64,000 nt of DNA from Aphidius gifuensis (GCF_014905175.1 NC_057788.1:13417404-13481403); one strand, 5' to 3'. Positions 48,758-58,739 are shown, counted from the stretch's first letter. Numbers and translations: made by a program. Notes: a model not told the origin generated them from the letters alone.

Positions 48758-50047
48758 TCAATTTTTCGGTATAGTTTGTTTATATTCATGCATGATTAAC
48801 GCCGCTAAACTACGCGCCGCGAAAACCGACTCGGCTACACCTATAGTAGTTTCCTGACCTACGGTACACGATACAACAAATATAATTTTATCCAGGTTAT
48901 TAATTTTTACATTCTTTTTTTCAAGGTAGTTATATTTCGGGGTCGGATCTTTTATTTTTTTACAGTATAATTTCAATGACTTTATGTAACTAGAAAATTT
49001 AGGTTGTATCTTAATTAATTTAACTGTGGTTTGATTTAAAGTCGTTAGTAATATTTCAAGCATTGATATAATCACTTTATTTACTACTTCATTAATGTCA
49101 TTACCTGTACTTGTCGTTTCATATTTTCCTACTTTTAGTGTAATTATATTTTTATTATTAGTGGCTAGGTTTTTTGTCCAAATATTGTCCCCATTTATAT
49201 TAAATATTAAGTATGTGTTCATTCTTTTTGCAATAATTTCTAGTAAAACTAATTCATCTATTTCCCGGTCAATTAAATATTCTTTTAATTGTTTAATTCG
49301 TGTGTGATAGTCGTTTGATGTCATTTGTTTATTTGTGTTAGTGATTATATTTGCTAGTCCAAGAGTTTCAATACGACTTTCGTGATTGTCAGTGACTGTC
49401 AAGTCCCGTAAGTCCTTTAACCCGATTTCATTGTCTGATTTTTCGTTAGCATACTGAGCGGCCTCAGCGACTAAATGTAACAGTTTCTTTTCTTGATTAA
49501 TGATTGCGCAGTAATTTTTCTTGTCGAAATTTTTATTTTGTGTGTTGTCCATAAGTGTCATTGTATCGTTGTATAATTGTTGTTCACAATATGTGTTGTG
49601 TAGCATGAATTCAATTACTGAGTATATATCCGAAAAGTGTTTGATTATTATCTGATTTATTCCCTCGTTTTGTTCCGTGTGAGAAAGTAAATTATTGTCT
49701 AGAAAATATTTAACGTCTTCCAAAATATCAAAATACTTTTCGCGGTTTATTTGATTGTCCCCATTTATATTTAATTCATTTATAAAGTCATTTTTTATTG
49801 TCATTATTATTTGTCTATCATCAATTAAAAAATTTAAATGTGTTACTTGTTTATTACTGTATATTTTATAGTTACTAGTTTCATATAATTTATTATTTGA
49901 TAGAATTTCTGGTAAAATTTTTCGAATAATTTTGTCCACCATAAAAATTTTATTAGTAAAAATTGCGTTTAAAATTTCCTGTTGTTGGTTGTAATGTAAT
50001 GTGTTGTGATGATTAAATATTTGTTTGTTCAATTTATTAGTATACAT
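48758..50047 (-). CDS. Unknown 429-residue protein downstream of env
   Basis: An intact frame starting at ATG 50047, 150 bases after the env stop. It is rich in Asn, Ile and Lys. No signal peptide or clear membrane segment is visible, though the C-terminal part has a hydrophobic run (IIFVVSCTVGQETTIGVAES). Residues around 255-310 (EIDELVLLEIIAKRMNTYL, then NGDNIW, then NIITLKVGKYE) resemble the second half of an OTU-type cysteine protease, a helix followed by strands leading to the His position. Here Lys stands where OTU proteins have His, and I see no catalytic Asp-Gly-X-Cys. Position after env suggests a subgenomic accessory gene. The OTU idea is weak inference; otherwise the family is unknown. 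Confidence 0.6.
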   Translation of the reverse strand: MYTNKLNKQIFNHHNTLHYNQQQEILNAIFTNKIFMVDKIIRKILPEILSNNKLYETSNYKIYSNKQVTHLNFLIDDRQIIMTIKNDFINELNINGDNQINREKYFDILEDVKYFLDNNLLSHTEQNEGINQIIIKHFSDIYSVIEFMLHNTYCEQQLYNDTMTLMDNTQNKNFDKKNYCAIINQEKKLLHLVAEAAQYANEKSDNEIGLKDLRDLTVTDNHESRIETLGLANIITNTNKQMTSNDYHTRIKQLKEYLIDREIDELVLLEIIAKRMNTYLIFNINGDNIWTKNLATNNKNIITLKVGKYETTSTGNDINEVVNKVIISMLEILLTTLNQTTVKLIKIQPKFSSYIKSLKLYCKKIKDPTPKYNYLEKKNVKINNLDKIIFVVSCTVGQETTIGVAESVFAARSLAALIMHEYKQTIPKN

Positions 50048-50196
50048 GTTGTAGTGTTAAATAGTAAAAAAAAAAAAATATTTCAGTCCAATTAATATGT
50101 CTGTCCAAATTAAATTAATTTTATTTATTTTATCTGTAAAAAAAAGAATAATATCGCGTGAATTTTAATTGAATAATAATAAAATTTTTATGTGTA

Positions 50197-53100
50197 TTAA
50201 TTAGTGATTGTTGTGTTATTCTTTTTCTTTCTCGGTGGTACAGGAGGCATGTCTCCGGACTCTTGTGACTTTTTATTAATTGTTTTATTATTTATTATTT
50301 CTAGTTCAAATGAGTCGTCTAATTCAGAATTTAAAGTAGTGTTTGATTGAACTTTGGCCTTTTCTCTTTCTTGTTTTTTATGAGCTTGATGGATAAACAA
50401 AACCGTTAATGATTCCCACATCGCCCCCAATAGTCTAGTACTCCAACCCCATACCTGATAAATTGTGTAACCCTGTATCAATGTGTTAAGAATTAATTTT
50501 AAAGCGTGTAGTATGTACATTATCCCGATCACCCCTGACGTGGCTGTCCCAAATAATAGAAATTTTTCCCAGTATTTTTTTGTTTTTTCTTCAATAAAAT
50601 TACTGAATCTGTCTGTGTTTAATAAATTTTCCATGTGTAAGTTTTCAGTGTGTATAAATTCGCCCATAGCCCCTCGCGCAATTGTACTCATTATTATTGG
50701 CATTTCTAATCTTTGCATTATTTTCTTTCCCAATTTAAACGTGTCTCCGTAACTATAAATACCCTCGGTTCCCAAATTACTTGACTTATTATATTTCCAT
50801 TCGTTTCTCAAATCAACAGATATTTCTTTTGGTGATGGCGCGATCATAGACTCTGGGTTAAAGTAATACCAATTATTATTTATTTTATAACCCGTTGGTA
50901 GTAATGAATTACAGTCGATAGGAGTGGCTCTAATAACTATCATGTGCGTTTTTGGTGTTAAAAAATAACTTGCGTTGTTACAGGTAACTGGAATTTCCTG
51001 ATAGCAAGCTTTAGTTTGCCTAGGAATACAATGATTTTCTGGACATGCAATAATGTGTACTAATTCTCCCGCAATAATGGCTTGATACCCCGGTCTTTTC
51101 ATTAAAGTGTACGCGAATAAATCTGGGTGTGATGGTGCTGTTATCAATGCTTGTTTTAAAATATTTCTTTCGGTTTCGCAATTTCTCATTCTAGTGTAAT
51201 AATATAAGCTCGTGATTTGGGTACGAATGTGTCTCTCAACATAGATAAATTTTGAATTAATATATAAAAATAAATCTAAATCATTTGAATCAATTTTTTG
51301 TTTAGACGGAAAAGCATTTCCCGGAGAATTTTCTACGATAAAAATTTTAGGAATTTCCGTACGCAATACTAAGTACTCACATATTTTCATTTTACTAGAA
51401 GTCGTTAATGCAAAAGTTGACATTTCGTTTTCGGCAATAAAGACCTCCGGTTCGTCTTCAGTAGCAGATAATTTTTTTGCTACCCCTTCATATAAAATTT
51501 TATATTTACCAAATTCACATTGATTGCTTTTATCTACATTCCAATACACGTGTCGGCCATTTGATAAAATACAAAATCCCGATTCGTATTTACATCTTTC
51601 CCCTTGACGAAAAACGACTTCATTAGTAAGTAAATCGATTGATCCCCTGTATTTATCATAGACTACTTTTATTACCCCTTGTACAATTACTTTTTCATAA
51701 GAGCCAAAAGTATCTTGAAACCCAGTACCCTCACAAAATCCGTCTTGATTTAATGAACCCGCAAGTGTAACATCAGTAGAAGTGACTTCACGAATTTTAA
51801 TGTCAGTAATTACCTTACTATCTGAATATTTGTAAACCCCCATTTCCGTTAAAATATCACATTTTTCCCGGTCAATATCTTTAAAATAAGTTCTCTGAAA
51901 ATTCGGTACCATACTAACATGACTCCACATTCCGCAACGAGCGACCGTACGCGTTATTTCAACCGCGCATTCGCGTATTTCTACATCACAAAAATCAGTA
52001 ATTTGCATGAGTTGTATATTGACTGCCGTTTCATTTGGTGTAATTTGTTTAATGTCACATTCTTTTACGTGTAATAGTGAAAAAGTGGATATGTTAATAC
52101 TTTCGTCATCAGTGATAATATTACTCATGTCAATTTTACTATTATTTTTAGGAAAATTTTTATCAAGGTCCTCCGATGTAAGTTTTAGATTTTTGTCAGC
52201 TGTGTTATTTTTATCGTATTGTAAGTCGTTTTGATTATCATTATCGGTTAACGCGGGAAATTCGGCAAAGTCTTTAGAAGTAGATGGTTGAGGGTCAGTA
52301 AATCCGCCAAAAAGATTATCAACCTTTTTTTGATTTTGTAATTTAAATTTGTTTTTTAAAATTTCATCAGTCAAAATTTTAGGTTTATTATTATTTTTAT
52401 TTTTATTGGTAGTAATTTTATTTTTATCTTCACTTCTAATAGTAATATTATCGTGATCAATTAATTCATCAAAATCAAAATCGGGTTTGATAATTCTTTT
52501 TGTTGATTCAGCTACATTGTTTTTACGGTCTTTATACTTAGTATACCACGGAAGTTTAGTAATGTCGTCAGCGTCGACCATCAGCTGTGGCCTTTTAATA
52601 TTTTTAATACTCCACTCGTCACTCGGAGTGTCAGATAGATCTGTGCTCTGTTTTCTTTTTTTGTATTTGCGTTTCAGTCTAACTGTGTCAGTGTCGTCAG
52701 ATGACGTGCATTTAAGTCTTTTGTTTTTAGTACCGGCCTTGATGCGCGATTTACCTTTCCCCTCCATCAATACGAACAGCTGTTTAATACACATCACTCT
52801 CTCTTCACTCATACTCGTATGTTCTGGTGGGAAATTTCTTGACAGCGCGTCCGCGTTCGCATTCACCCGCCCTTGCGTATACACAATGTCATAATCGTAG
52901 TCTTGCATATTAAATCGCCAACGGACGCATCTCGATTGTGGGTTTTTCATAGAATTTAGCCAAACTAAAGGTCTGTGGTCCGTTACCAAAGTAAATTTTT
53001 TTCCGTACAAATAGGGTCTAAATTGGTTTACCGCGTAAACGATCGCCAGCATTTCTTTTTCGGTGGTACTGTAATTTTTTTCCGCAGTCTGTAACACACG

Positions 53101-54339
53101 TGATATATATGCTACTGGTAAGTCTTGACCTATGGGGCCTTGAGACGAAATTCCTGCAATTCCAACATCACTAGCGTCAGTCATTACTACAAATTCTCGT
53201 GTAAAATCAGGATATTGCAAAATAGGGGAAGTTAGTAAACAATTTTTTAATTTATTAAATGATTCGGTACAGTCGGGTGTCCAGTCAAATTTTATATTTT
53301 TTTCCAATAGTCTAGTCAATGGTTTAGAAATTTTTGCATAGTTAAACATGAATTTACGATAATACCCAGTTAGTCCCAGAAATTGTCTTACTTCCTTGAC
53401 CTTGGTGGGTCGTGGGAATTCTTTGACAGCAATTAATTTTTTCGGATCTGGTTTTACCCCATTCTCAGTAATTACATGGCCCAAAAATAATAATTCCTTT
53501 TGTAAAAAATTACATTTATCCGGTTGAAGTTTTAAGTTGGCTAGTCTTAGTCTATCAGCTTCTTGTTTAAATTTTTCAATGTGTTCTTCCAGGGTCACCG
53601 AATAAATTACCAGGTCATCCATATACATAAAAATACTAACACCTTGCATTCCTCGGAAAACTTTATTAGCCATTTTCTGAAAAACGCATGGTCCATTCCA
53701 TAAACCAAAACTAACGCGAGTATATTGATAATGATTGTATGGTGTGGAAAAAGCGGTTTTATGTTTGTCTTCCGGATGCAGTGGAATCTGATGGAATCCA
53801 CTTGCCAAATCGAATGTAGAAAAATATTTTGCGCCCCCCAATTGATCTAGAATTTCAGATATGTTAGGTAAAGGATAAGCATCGCCAATCGATTTTTTAT
53901 TTAATTCTCGATAGTCATTAACCAGTCTAAATTTCTTCTCTCCGTTAGGGCCGTCTTTCTTAGGGACTAACCATATAGGGGAGGAATAAGGACTCTCGGA
54001 AACTTCAATAATTTCGTGTGCTTCTAACTCTTCTACCTGTCTTTTAATTTCTCTCGAGTGTTCCGGAGGAAATCTGTATTGTTTAATAAAAACAGGAATA
54101 TCATCAATAGTCGGTATTCGATGTTGTATGACATTGGTACAAGTTAATTTTTCCCCTTTTACATGAAATACATCTTGATAATTTTCAATTAATTTTTCCA
54201 CTGCTTTAGACTCGACTGTATTTAAACCCTTATAATTTACCAACCCTTTAATTTTCTCGCATCTGATATCATTGTATACGGGTTTAATAGGAAGTGTTTG
54301 TTTTTCATCTGTGTGAATAAGACTAAAAATATTTGATTT
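50197..54339 (-). CDS. RT-RNase H fused in frame to envelope-like glycoprotein
   Basis: The open frame follows a TAA at 54340-54342; the first ATG is at 54243 and gives 1348 residues. Numbered from that ATG, RT has its catalytic YMDD at about 207-210, RNase H starts near 353 (VVMTDASDVG), and ADALSRN ends the pol part near 470. A Lys/Asn/Asp-rich stretch (about 490-760) follows, with no His-His-Cys-Cys or DDE integrase domain. The rest is a Cys-rich glycoprotein ectodomain (CGMWSH near 800), one or two C-terminal hydrophobic segments (about 1225-1290) and a tail with PPVPPRKKK. I see no signal peptide before the ectodomain. Class III (gB/chuvirus-like) glycoproteins are the nearest resemblance I can suggest, with low certainty. 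Normal elements express env from a spliced RNA; the fusion is odd. Confidence 0.82.
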   Translation of the reverse strand, partial: KSNIFSLIHTDEKQTLPIKPVYNDIRCEKIKGLVNYKGLNTVESKAVEKLIENYQDVFHVKGEKLTCTNVIQHRIPTIDDIPVFIKQYRFPPEHSREIKRQVEELEAHEIIEVSESPYSSPIWLVPKKDGPNGEKKFRLVNDYRELNKKSIGDAYPLPNISEILDQLGGAKYFSTFDLASGFHQIPLHPEDKHKTAFSTPYNHYQYTRVSFGLWNGPCVFQKMANKVFRGMQGVSIFMYMDDLVIYSVTLEEHIEKFKQEADRLRLANLKLQPDKCNFLQKELLFLGHVITENGVKPDPKKLIAVKEFPRPTKVKEVRQFLGLTGYYRKFMFNYAKISKPLTRLLEKNIKFDWTPDCTESFNKLKNCLLTSPILQYPDFTREFVVMTDASDVGIAGISSQGPIGQDLPVAYISRVLQTAEKNYSTTEKEMLAIVYAVNQFRPYLYGKKFTLVTDHRPLVWLNSMKNPQSRCVRWRFNMQDYDYDIVYTQGRVNANADALSRNFPPEHTSMSEERVMCIKQLFVLMEGKGKSRIKAGTKNKRLKCTSSDDTDTVRLKRKYKKRKQSTDLSDTPSDEWSIKNIKRPQLMVDADDITKLPWYTKYKDRKNNVAESTKRIIKPDFDFDELIDHDNITIRSEDKNKITTNKNKNNNKPKILTDEILKNKFKLQNQKKVDNLFGGFTDPQPSTSKDFAEFPALTDNDNQNDLQYDKNNTADKNLKLTSEDLDKNFPKNNSKIDMSNIITDDESINISTFSLLHVKECDIKQITPNETAVNIQLMQITDFCDVEIRECAVEITRTVARCGMWSHVSMVPNFQRTYFKDIDREKCDILTEMGVYKYSDSKVITDIKIREVTSTDVTLAGSLNQDGFCEGTGFQDTFGSYEKVIVQGVIKVVYDKYRGSIDLLTNEVVFRQGERCKYESGFCILSNGRHVYWNVDKSNQCEFGKYKILYEGVAKKLSATEDEPEVFIAENEMSTFALTTSSKMKICEYLVLRTEIPKIFIVENSPGNAFPSKQKIDSNDLDLFLYINSKFIYVERHIRTQITSLYYYTRMRNCETERNILKQALITAPSHPDLFAYTLMKRPGYQAIIAGELVHIIACPENHCIPRQTKACYQEIPVTCNNASYFLTPKTHMIVIRATPIDCNSLLPTGYKINNNWYYFNPESMIAPSPKEISVDLRNEWKYNKSSNLGTEGIYSYGDTFKLGKKIMQRLEMPIIMSTIARGAMGEFIHTENLHMENLLNTDRFSNFIEEKTKKYWEKFLLFGTATSGVIGIMYILHALKLILNTLIQGYTIYQVWGWSTRLLGAMWESLTVLFIHQAHKKQEREKAKVQSNTTLNSELDDSFELEIINNKTINKKSQESGDMPPVPPRKKKNNTTITN

Positions 54340-55020
54340 TTACTTGAAATTAGAATATCTATTGAATTTATTTTCGGTATCTATTAATTCCAAAAAATGT
54401 TTGTCAGTTTCTTTTTTTTCTTCAACAATTAATTTATCTTCATTTATATTGAAACCCTCTTCGAATATATATTTTTTTTCTAATTTAATTAAGGGTGTTG
54501 TAACAGTTATATTTTTATCTGACACATTCATTACATTTATATAGTCATATCCCTCGTCATTTTTAGTAATATTTCCTTTTACGAATAACTCGTCCCCAAA
54601 ATACAAATTAGGAATTACACCCGGCTCTGCAGAATTTTTATTAATTTTTACTGTTAATGCAATTCTACTTTTAGCTGGTATTTCTTGTGGCGACCCACAG
54701 TAAAATTCCATGTAATTATCTTGGCCAAAACTGAATGTATAATTTTCAAAATTTAAACTTGCGTTATGTGCTGTAAAAAAGGTCGACCCCAAAATTCCCA
54801 TATAATTGTTTGGAAAGTCATTATCGACTACGTGCAATGATACTACCATTTGTGAATTAATTCATTTAAATCTTTTAAAGCGCATACTTTAATAATATTT
54901 ACTTCCGCGCCCGTATCCAGCATTAAATTACAAACCCCCTTAAGACCTTCCGTGTACAATGATATAGATGGAATATTAGTGGTGTGTATAAGGTTAATTT
55001 TTACGTTTATTTCTGGTCTG
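54340..55020 (-). pseudogene. Aspartic protease region, frameshifted
   Basis: The active-site motif LDTGAEVN lies at about 54920-54897 in a frame of its own, after gag. That frame stops near 54848, and the next frame (ATG 54849 to the TAA at 54340) carries the later MGILGSTFF and dUTPase-free linker. The last frame is the same as that of RT, so only one TAA separates them. One indel between the halves inactivates the protease unless it is bypassed. Confidence 0.7.
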
Positions 55021-55111
55021 GAGATTGATTTGACTGAGAGGGTTGGGCTGGTTGTTGTGGTGGCCGTGGTTGTGTCCCCCCTCGCGGTTCACTGGCCCAC
55101 CCCCGTTTTTT

Positions 55112-56266
55112 TCAAGCCTGTCTTTCAAGACATCTCATCTGGGCATTTTGTAATGCATAGCAAGTGTTCATGTCATGACCTGGTCTTTGGCAAAATGGAC
55201 AAATTACGTCATAATTTGGTTTGTTATAAAATTTTCTGTCTTGGGTATTTGTCTGATTAGGAATAGTATTGTCGTTTGGCAAAGGGCCATTATTATTTAC
55301 AGGATTATTAATTGGATAGTTTGTATTAACTGCATTATTTGTTGATTGATTAGAATTATTTGAATTATAAAAAGTGTTATTATTATGGTATGGTCGAGGT
55401 GGATAACCATTTGTCGAATTTCTATAGGAATTATGGTATGGCATATTAGCGGTATTATTATTGGTTCCAACGGGATTCGAACCAGTGACCTCGGGTGAAT
55501 TTACATCAAGATTTTTCTGAGCATTTGAATTATTATTCGGGTTCGAAAAATTTACGTCATTTGGTCTATAATTTCTATAATTACTATTAAAATTATTATT
55601 AATTCTAGGGAAATTATTATTGTATCTTTGATTTGGAAAATTTCGAGAAAAATTATTATTTGGTGGTGAGACAACTTCCGATGGCTTCTCAATTTTATTG
55701 GCTTGTACAACTTTAACTTCCTTTAAATTTCTAAGTTTGAGACTATCAATATATTCATTGTATATTTTTTTTGTGTTATTCCATACTTTCAAAAAATCTG
55801 TGTTATCAAAATTTTTACACTCAACTCTCAGGCATACTTCTGGTAACAATCCCTTTATAAATTGACGAATAGTCTTTTCTTCAATAACAAATTTACTCAT
55901 GGTTCGAAACCCATCATTATCGCCCTCATTACAATCATTTAAATCATTATATAATTTCAGCACTCTACTTCCGTATTCATCATCATTCTCATTGTCATTC
56001 ATTACAACGGTGGACAATTCATTCCAAAGGGAGTCGAATGTTTTTCCCGTGTAAGTAACCGTACGGAGCAATACTTCTAATTCGTCAAGTGAAGAAAATT
56101 CTTTATTACCAATTAATGTGACCTTGGGTCCTGTGATTTTATTTTTAATAGATAACATAAAAGCTTGTGTCCATTGTGGATCAAGGAGTTTCAAGGCTGA
56201 CCGACAACTACCAATAAATCCGCGAATGGAATTTGGTATACAGAGGTCTTCGGGTAACGTTTTCAA
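55112..56266 (-). CDS. gag: Gag, capsid and nucleocapsid part
   Basis: About 380 residues. The N-terminal part (from the overlap at 56266) has a capsid-like helical region (SLWNELSTVV, YGSRVLKLYNDL, IRQFIKGLLPEVCLRV, about residues 85-175). A long Asn-rich linker with Arg/Tyr/Pro (about 210-345) follows, then one zinc knuckle CPFCQRPGHDMNTC near residue 360. The linker contains a tRNA T-arm-like sequence (see 55462-55493). The upstream frame overlaps by 59 bases, so capsid and the N-terminal domain are in different frames. Confidence 0.8.
   Translation of the reverse strand: MKTLPEDLCIPNSIRGFIGSCRSALKLLDPQWTQAFMLSIKNKITGPKVTLIGNKEFSSLDELEVLLRTVTYTGKTFDSLWNELSTVVMNDNENDDEYGSRVLKLYNDLNDCNEGDNDGFRTMSKFVIEEKTIRQFIKGLLPEVCLRVECKNFDNTDFLKVWNNTKKIYNEYIDSLKLRNLKEVKVVQANKIEKPSEVVSPPNNNFSRNFPNQRYNNNFPRINNNFNSNYRNYRPNDVNFSNPNNNSNAQKNLDVNSPEVTGSNPVGTNNNTANMPYHNSYRNSTNGYPPRPYHNNNTFYNSNNSNQSTNNAVNTNYPINNPVNNNGPLPNDNTIPNQTNTQDRKFYNKPNYDVICPFCQRPGHDMNTCYALQNAQMRCLERQA
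55462..55493 (-). other. tRNA T-arm-like segment inside gag
   Basis: On the minus strand GGTCACTGGTTCGAATCCCG continues as TTGGAACCA. It has the B-box GGTTCGAATCC, a near-complete T-stem (one mismatched pair) and a 3' part ending ACCA. It is translated as EVTGSNPVGT. The 5' half of a tRNA is absent. Confidence 0.55.
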
Positions 56267-57107
56267 CCGGCTCAGAAATTTTTACCCCGTTTTTGTTGTG
56301 ATTTATTTCAGAATACAATGGTACATTTAAGGGTGGGCTTGAATGTTCTAATTTAAAAGTTGAATTTACTTGTGTTTCGTTGTTATCAATTAAAAAATTT
56401 GGATTGAAGCTATCTTTACTTTGTTGGTTAAAATGTTTAGTAAATAAGATTATACAATCATTTTTAATTTGCAATTCTTTTTTCAAGGTCTCATTCTCGC
56501 GTTGTATCTGAGTAATCGTCTCAGTCAAAGCATTCTCTCTCGCGTTTGACATAATCACATTATATGTGTAACGGTCATTCGTCATTCTCTCAAGTTGCTG
56601 ACGACATTCATTCTTTTCCTGATTTACCTTCTTAAGGTTTTTATTTACATGCAAGAATCCCTCATTCAACGTATTATTTCTATCTTTTAAAATTTTTATT
56701 TCCTGATTCAAACCATTCACTCTTTTTTTCTCACTACTTAAACGTTTTGTTAGATTTAAAATTTCATTTGACATTTGTTCATTATCAGTAATAACGAGGT
56801 CAGCCGCGATTTTTATTTTATCAACCGTACTAATTATATTATCCCCCAAATCGGCATGTTGTTTTAGTTTTTCAATGGTTTCTTTAGTATTTGCATATTC
56901 AATCCCTTCCACATTTTTTTCCACATCAAATATTTCTAAGGTAGGAATTATTCCTAAAAATTCGCCAGCACATGATTGTATTTCGGTAAGTAAAATTTTT
57001 AAGTTTTCCCCGTCAATTTTTCTCCCCCGCATTGCTTCAGCGTGCAAGTCTACCTCCTCATATATAGGAGTGAAGGGCGACCCGGCCCCCGACCTAGGTG
57101 ATGACAT
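56208..57107 (-). CDS. Gag N-terminal, coiled-coil part
   Basis: 299 residues from ATG 57107, the first ATG after the primer site leader. A tyrosine/acidic N-terminus is followed by a long helix-rich region with heptad-like Leu/Ile spacing (about 80-225; for example IKILKDRNNTLNEGFLHVNK and ETITQIQRENETLKKELQI), so a coiled coil is likely. The frame ends at 56208, within the start of the capsid frame. The +1 change needed to continue could be a programmed shift or a single-base mutation. Confidence 0.7.
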   Translation of the reverse strand: MSSPRSGAGSPFTPIYEEVDLHAEAMRGRKIDGENLKILLTEIQSCAGEFLGIIPTLEIFDVEKNVEGIEYANTKETIEKLKQHADLGDNIISTVDKIKIAADLVITDNEQMSNEILNLTKRLSSEKKRVNGLNQEIKILKDRNNTLNEGFLHVNKNLKKVNQEKNECRQQLERMTNDRYTYNVIMSNARENALTETITQIQRENETLKKELQIKNDCIILFTKHFNQQSKDSFNPNFLIDNNETQVNSTFKLEHSSPPLNVPLYSEINHNKNGVKISEPVENVTRRPLYTKFHSRIYW

Positions 57108-57502
57108 TTTCGCTAAGTATTTCTCCGGCGGACAAATTAATTAACACGGAAAAAAAAATTTTTTAATTTTAAGCACACACAAAAAAAATTTATTTTAAGA
57201 ATTTATCTTCATAAAAAAAAATTTAGCGCAATAAAAATAAGATTAATTTATATAAATTTTTAAGTTTGTTCACATAAAATTTAAAATATAAAAGGTACAT
57301 TTTGTTCATAAAAAAAAATTATTAATTTTAACATTATTTGTGACTCTCGCGACAGAATTAAAATTTAATAAAATAGCAAATAATATATATATGAATATGT
57401 GTATAATTTGTGTGTATAATGTACTGAAAATATTACTACCCCAAAAAAAAAAAAATATTTCTTTCTGCACTAAGTTTACGAATCTACACTACACATTACA
57501 AT

Positions 57503-57520
57503 ATCCCACTTCTGACACCA
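57503..57520 (-). other. Primer binding site, tRNA-Leu type
   Basis: TGGTGTCAGAAGTGGGAT on the minus strand, four bases after the LTR. Its first 16-17 bases are the complement of the tRNA-Leu(CAA) 3' end (..CCCACTTCTGACACCA). Confidence 0.8.
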
Positions 57521-57524
57521 ATTT

Positions 57525-58496
57525 TGTTACGTACCAGGTTAATTAAATTAAATTAGTCTATGAAATAACAAAAGAAAAGAAGAATATTGAACTTGAAAAA
57601 TAATAATATAATTTATTAGGAATAGTTTAATTCAATCAACCTGATATTTAACGTTTTATTTAAAATCCTCGTATTTTGTTATTCCCTACAGGGTAACGGG
57701 TTAGGTGGGAATGTGTAAATTTTGTAGATTCTACCTTGTTTATTGTGGTTTATCCAAAAGTAATTTGTTGAGAGCATGTCAAATCGGATGGTCGCCTGAT
57801 GATGTTGAAACTTTCGAATAATCCAATAGGTAACACAACTCGTAGCACAGAAAACAACACCCCGGAGGAATTCACAGTAAATGTTAAGATTTAGGAAGGG
57901 TATATTTTGTACGAATAATTATTGTACACAGTTATTTAATTAAATTTATTTTGTCTAAATTCTTATCAATTAAAATGATCAATAATTTAAAATATATTTA
58001 TGAAATTTTACTAAGTATTTGTTTCGAATTAAATTGGATTAAAATTTTTAATTAGATGTTGTTCAGATCAAAGTTATCACGAGAGTGACGCTCCTTAAAA
58101 TTAAAAATAAAATTATTCCCATAAAATTTAATTATTAGGTAGGGATGAAAAGTGGTGCCATTTCTTGCACCAATGAAATGCAATGGTTGCCATAGTAGTC
58201 AGCACATTGTAATTGTTTAAACATTTAGAAAATAATAATTTAGCAATTTCAACGGATGTAGCATCTCGCGTTGCAGAGGTGACTTTGAAAACTGCTTACC
58301 CAAAATTTATGTAAAAATTATAAAAATAAATTGTTTTATAAAAAATGCAAAATATGGATTTTTATTCCGTGTGAAAATAAAAATAAATAATTTATTATTA
58401 AAAAGAAAAATTTTATTGCTTGCTCGACATCTATTGAATTTGTTAATTTATTATTTATTATTGATTATTAATTATTATTTATACCAAGACGTAACA
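57525..58496 (-). repeat. 5' LTR of the env-bearing element, 972 bp
   Basis: On the minus strand begins TGTTACG (58496) and ends CGTAACA (57525), perfect 7-bp inverted tips as in the 46-kb element. The right end is fixed by the primer site. The left end rests on the tip match only. Confidence 0.65.
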
Positions 58497-58568
58497 CTAC
58501 TAAATTAAAATCAAATTTATTTCCATTATAATTTGTATTAATTTTATCTATATTTTTCAGGCTGTAAC

Positions 58569-58736
58569 ATGTCAGATTACGAGGCTGAAATTGACTCAAT
58601 ATTCAATAATATTCGAAGCTTAAGTCATCTAAAGTTGAAATATCGGGAAAATATTAAAAGATATCATCCCGACAAAAATCCTGAAGATAAAAGAGCAACT
58701 GAAAAAACTCAGTATTTCATGAATATATTTACATAA
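58569..58736 (+). CDS. Miniature J-domain (DnaJ-like) exon
   Basis: 55 codons from ATG 58569 to TAA 58734-58736. The central KYRENIKRYHPDKNPEDKRA contains the HPD motif of J-domains, which stimulate Hsp70 ATPase, with the helix II pattern before it. Helix I is unusual and helix III is short, and the protein ends 12 residues after KRATEKTQ. Directly upstream is TATTTTTCAG (58551-58560), a good splice acceptor, so this may be a 3' exon or a decayed fragment. It lies 72 bases beyond the LTR of the env-bearing element on the opposite strand. Confidence 0.65.
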   Translation: MSDYEAEIDSIFNNIRSLSHLKLKYRENIKRYHPDKNPEDKRATEKTQYFMNIFT

Positions 58737-58739
58737 AAT

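Larger units (their letters stand above)
48758..58496 (-). mobile_element. Env-bearing Ty3/gypsy-like element (insect retrovirus-like), integrase missing
   Basis: Minus-strand order: LTR (58496-57525), tRNA-Leu primer site, gag in two frames, protease remnant, RT-RNase H joined to an envelope-like glycoprotein, then an extra ORF. It is an old or recent endogenous copy with breaks: gag is in two frames, protease is split, there is a TAA between protease and RT, and the integrase is absent. A matching 3' LTR was not found at the 48-kb end. The polymerase-envelope frame itself has no stop over more than 4 kb. Confidence 0.85.

Noticed and set aside
52007..52894. Plus-strand frames with hydrophobic sequence opposite the pol-env frame
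   Set aside because: Shadows of a clear 1348-codon gene; hydrophobicity comes from the complement of Lys/Asn/Asp-rich codons.
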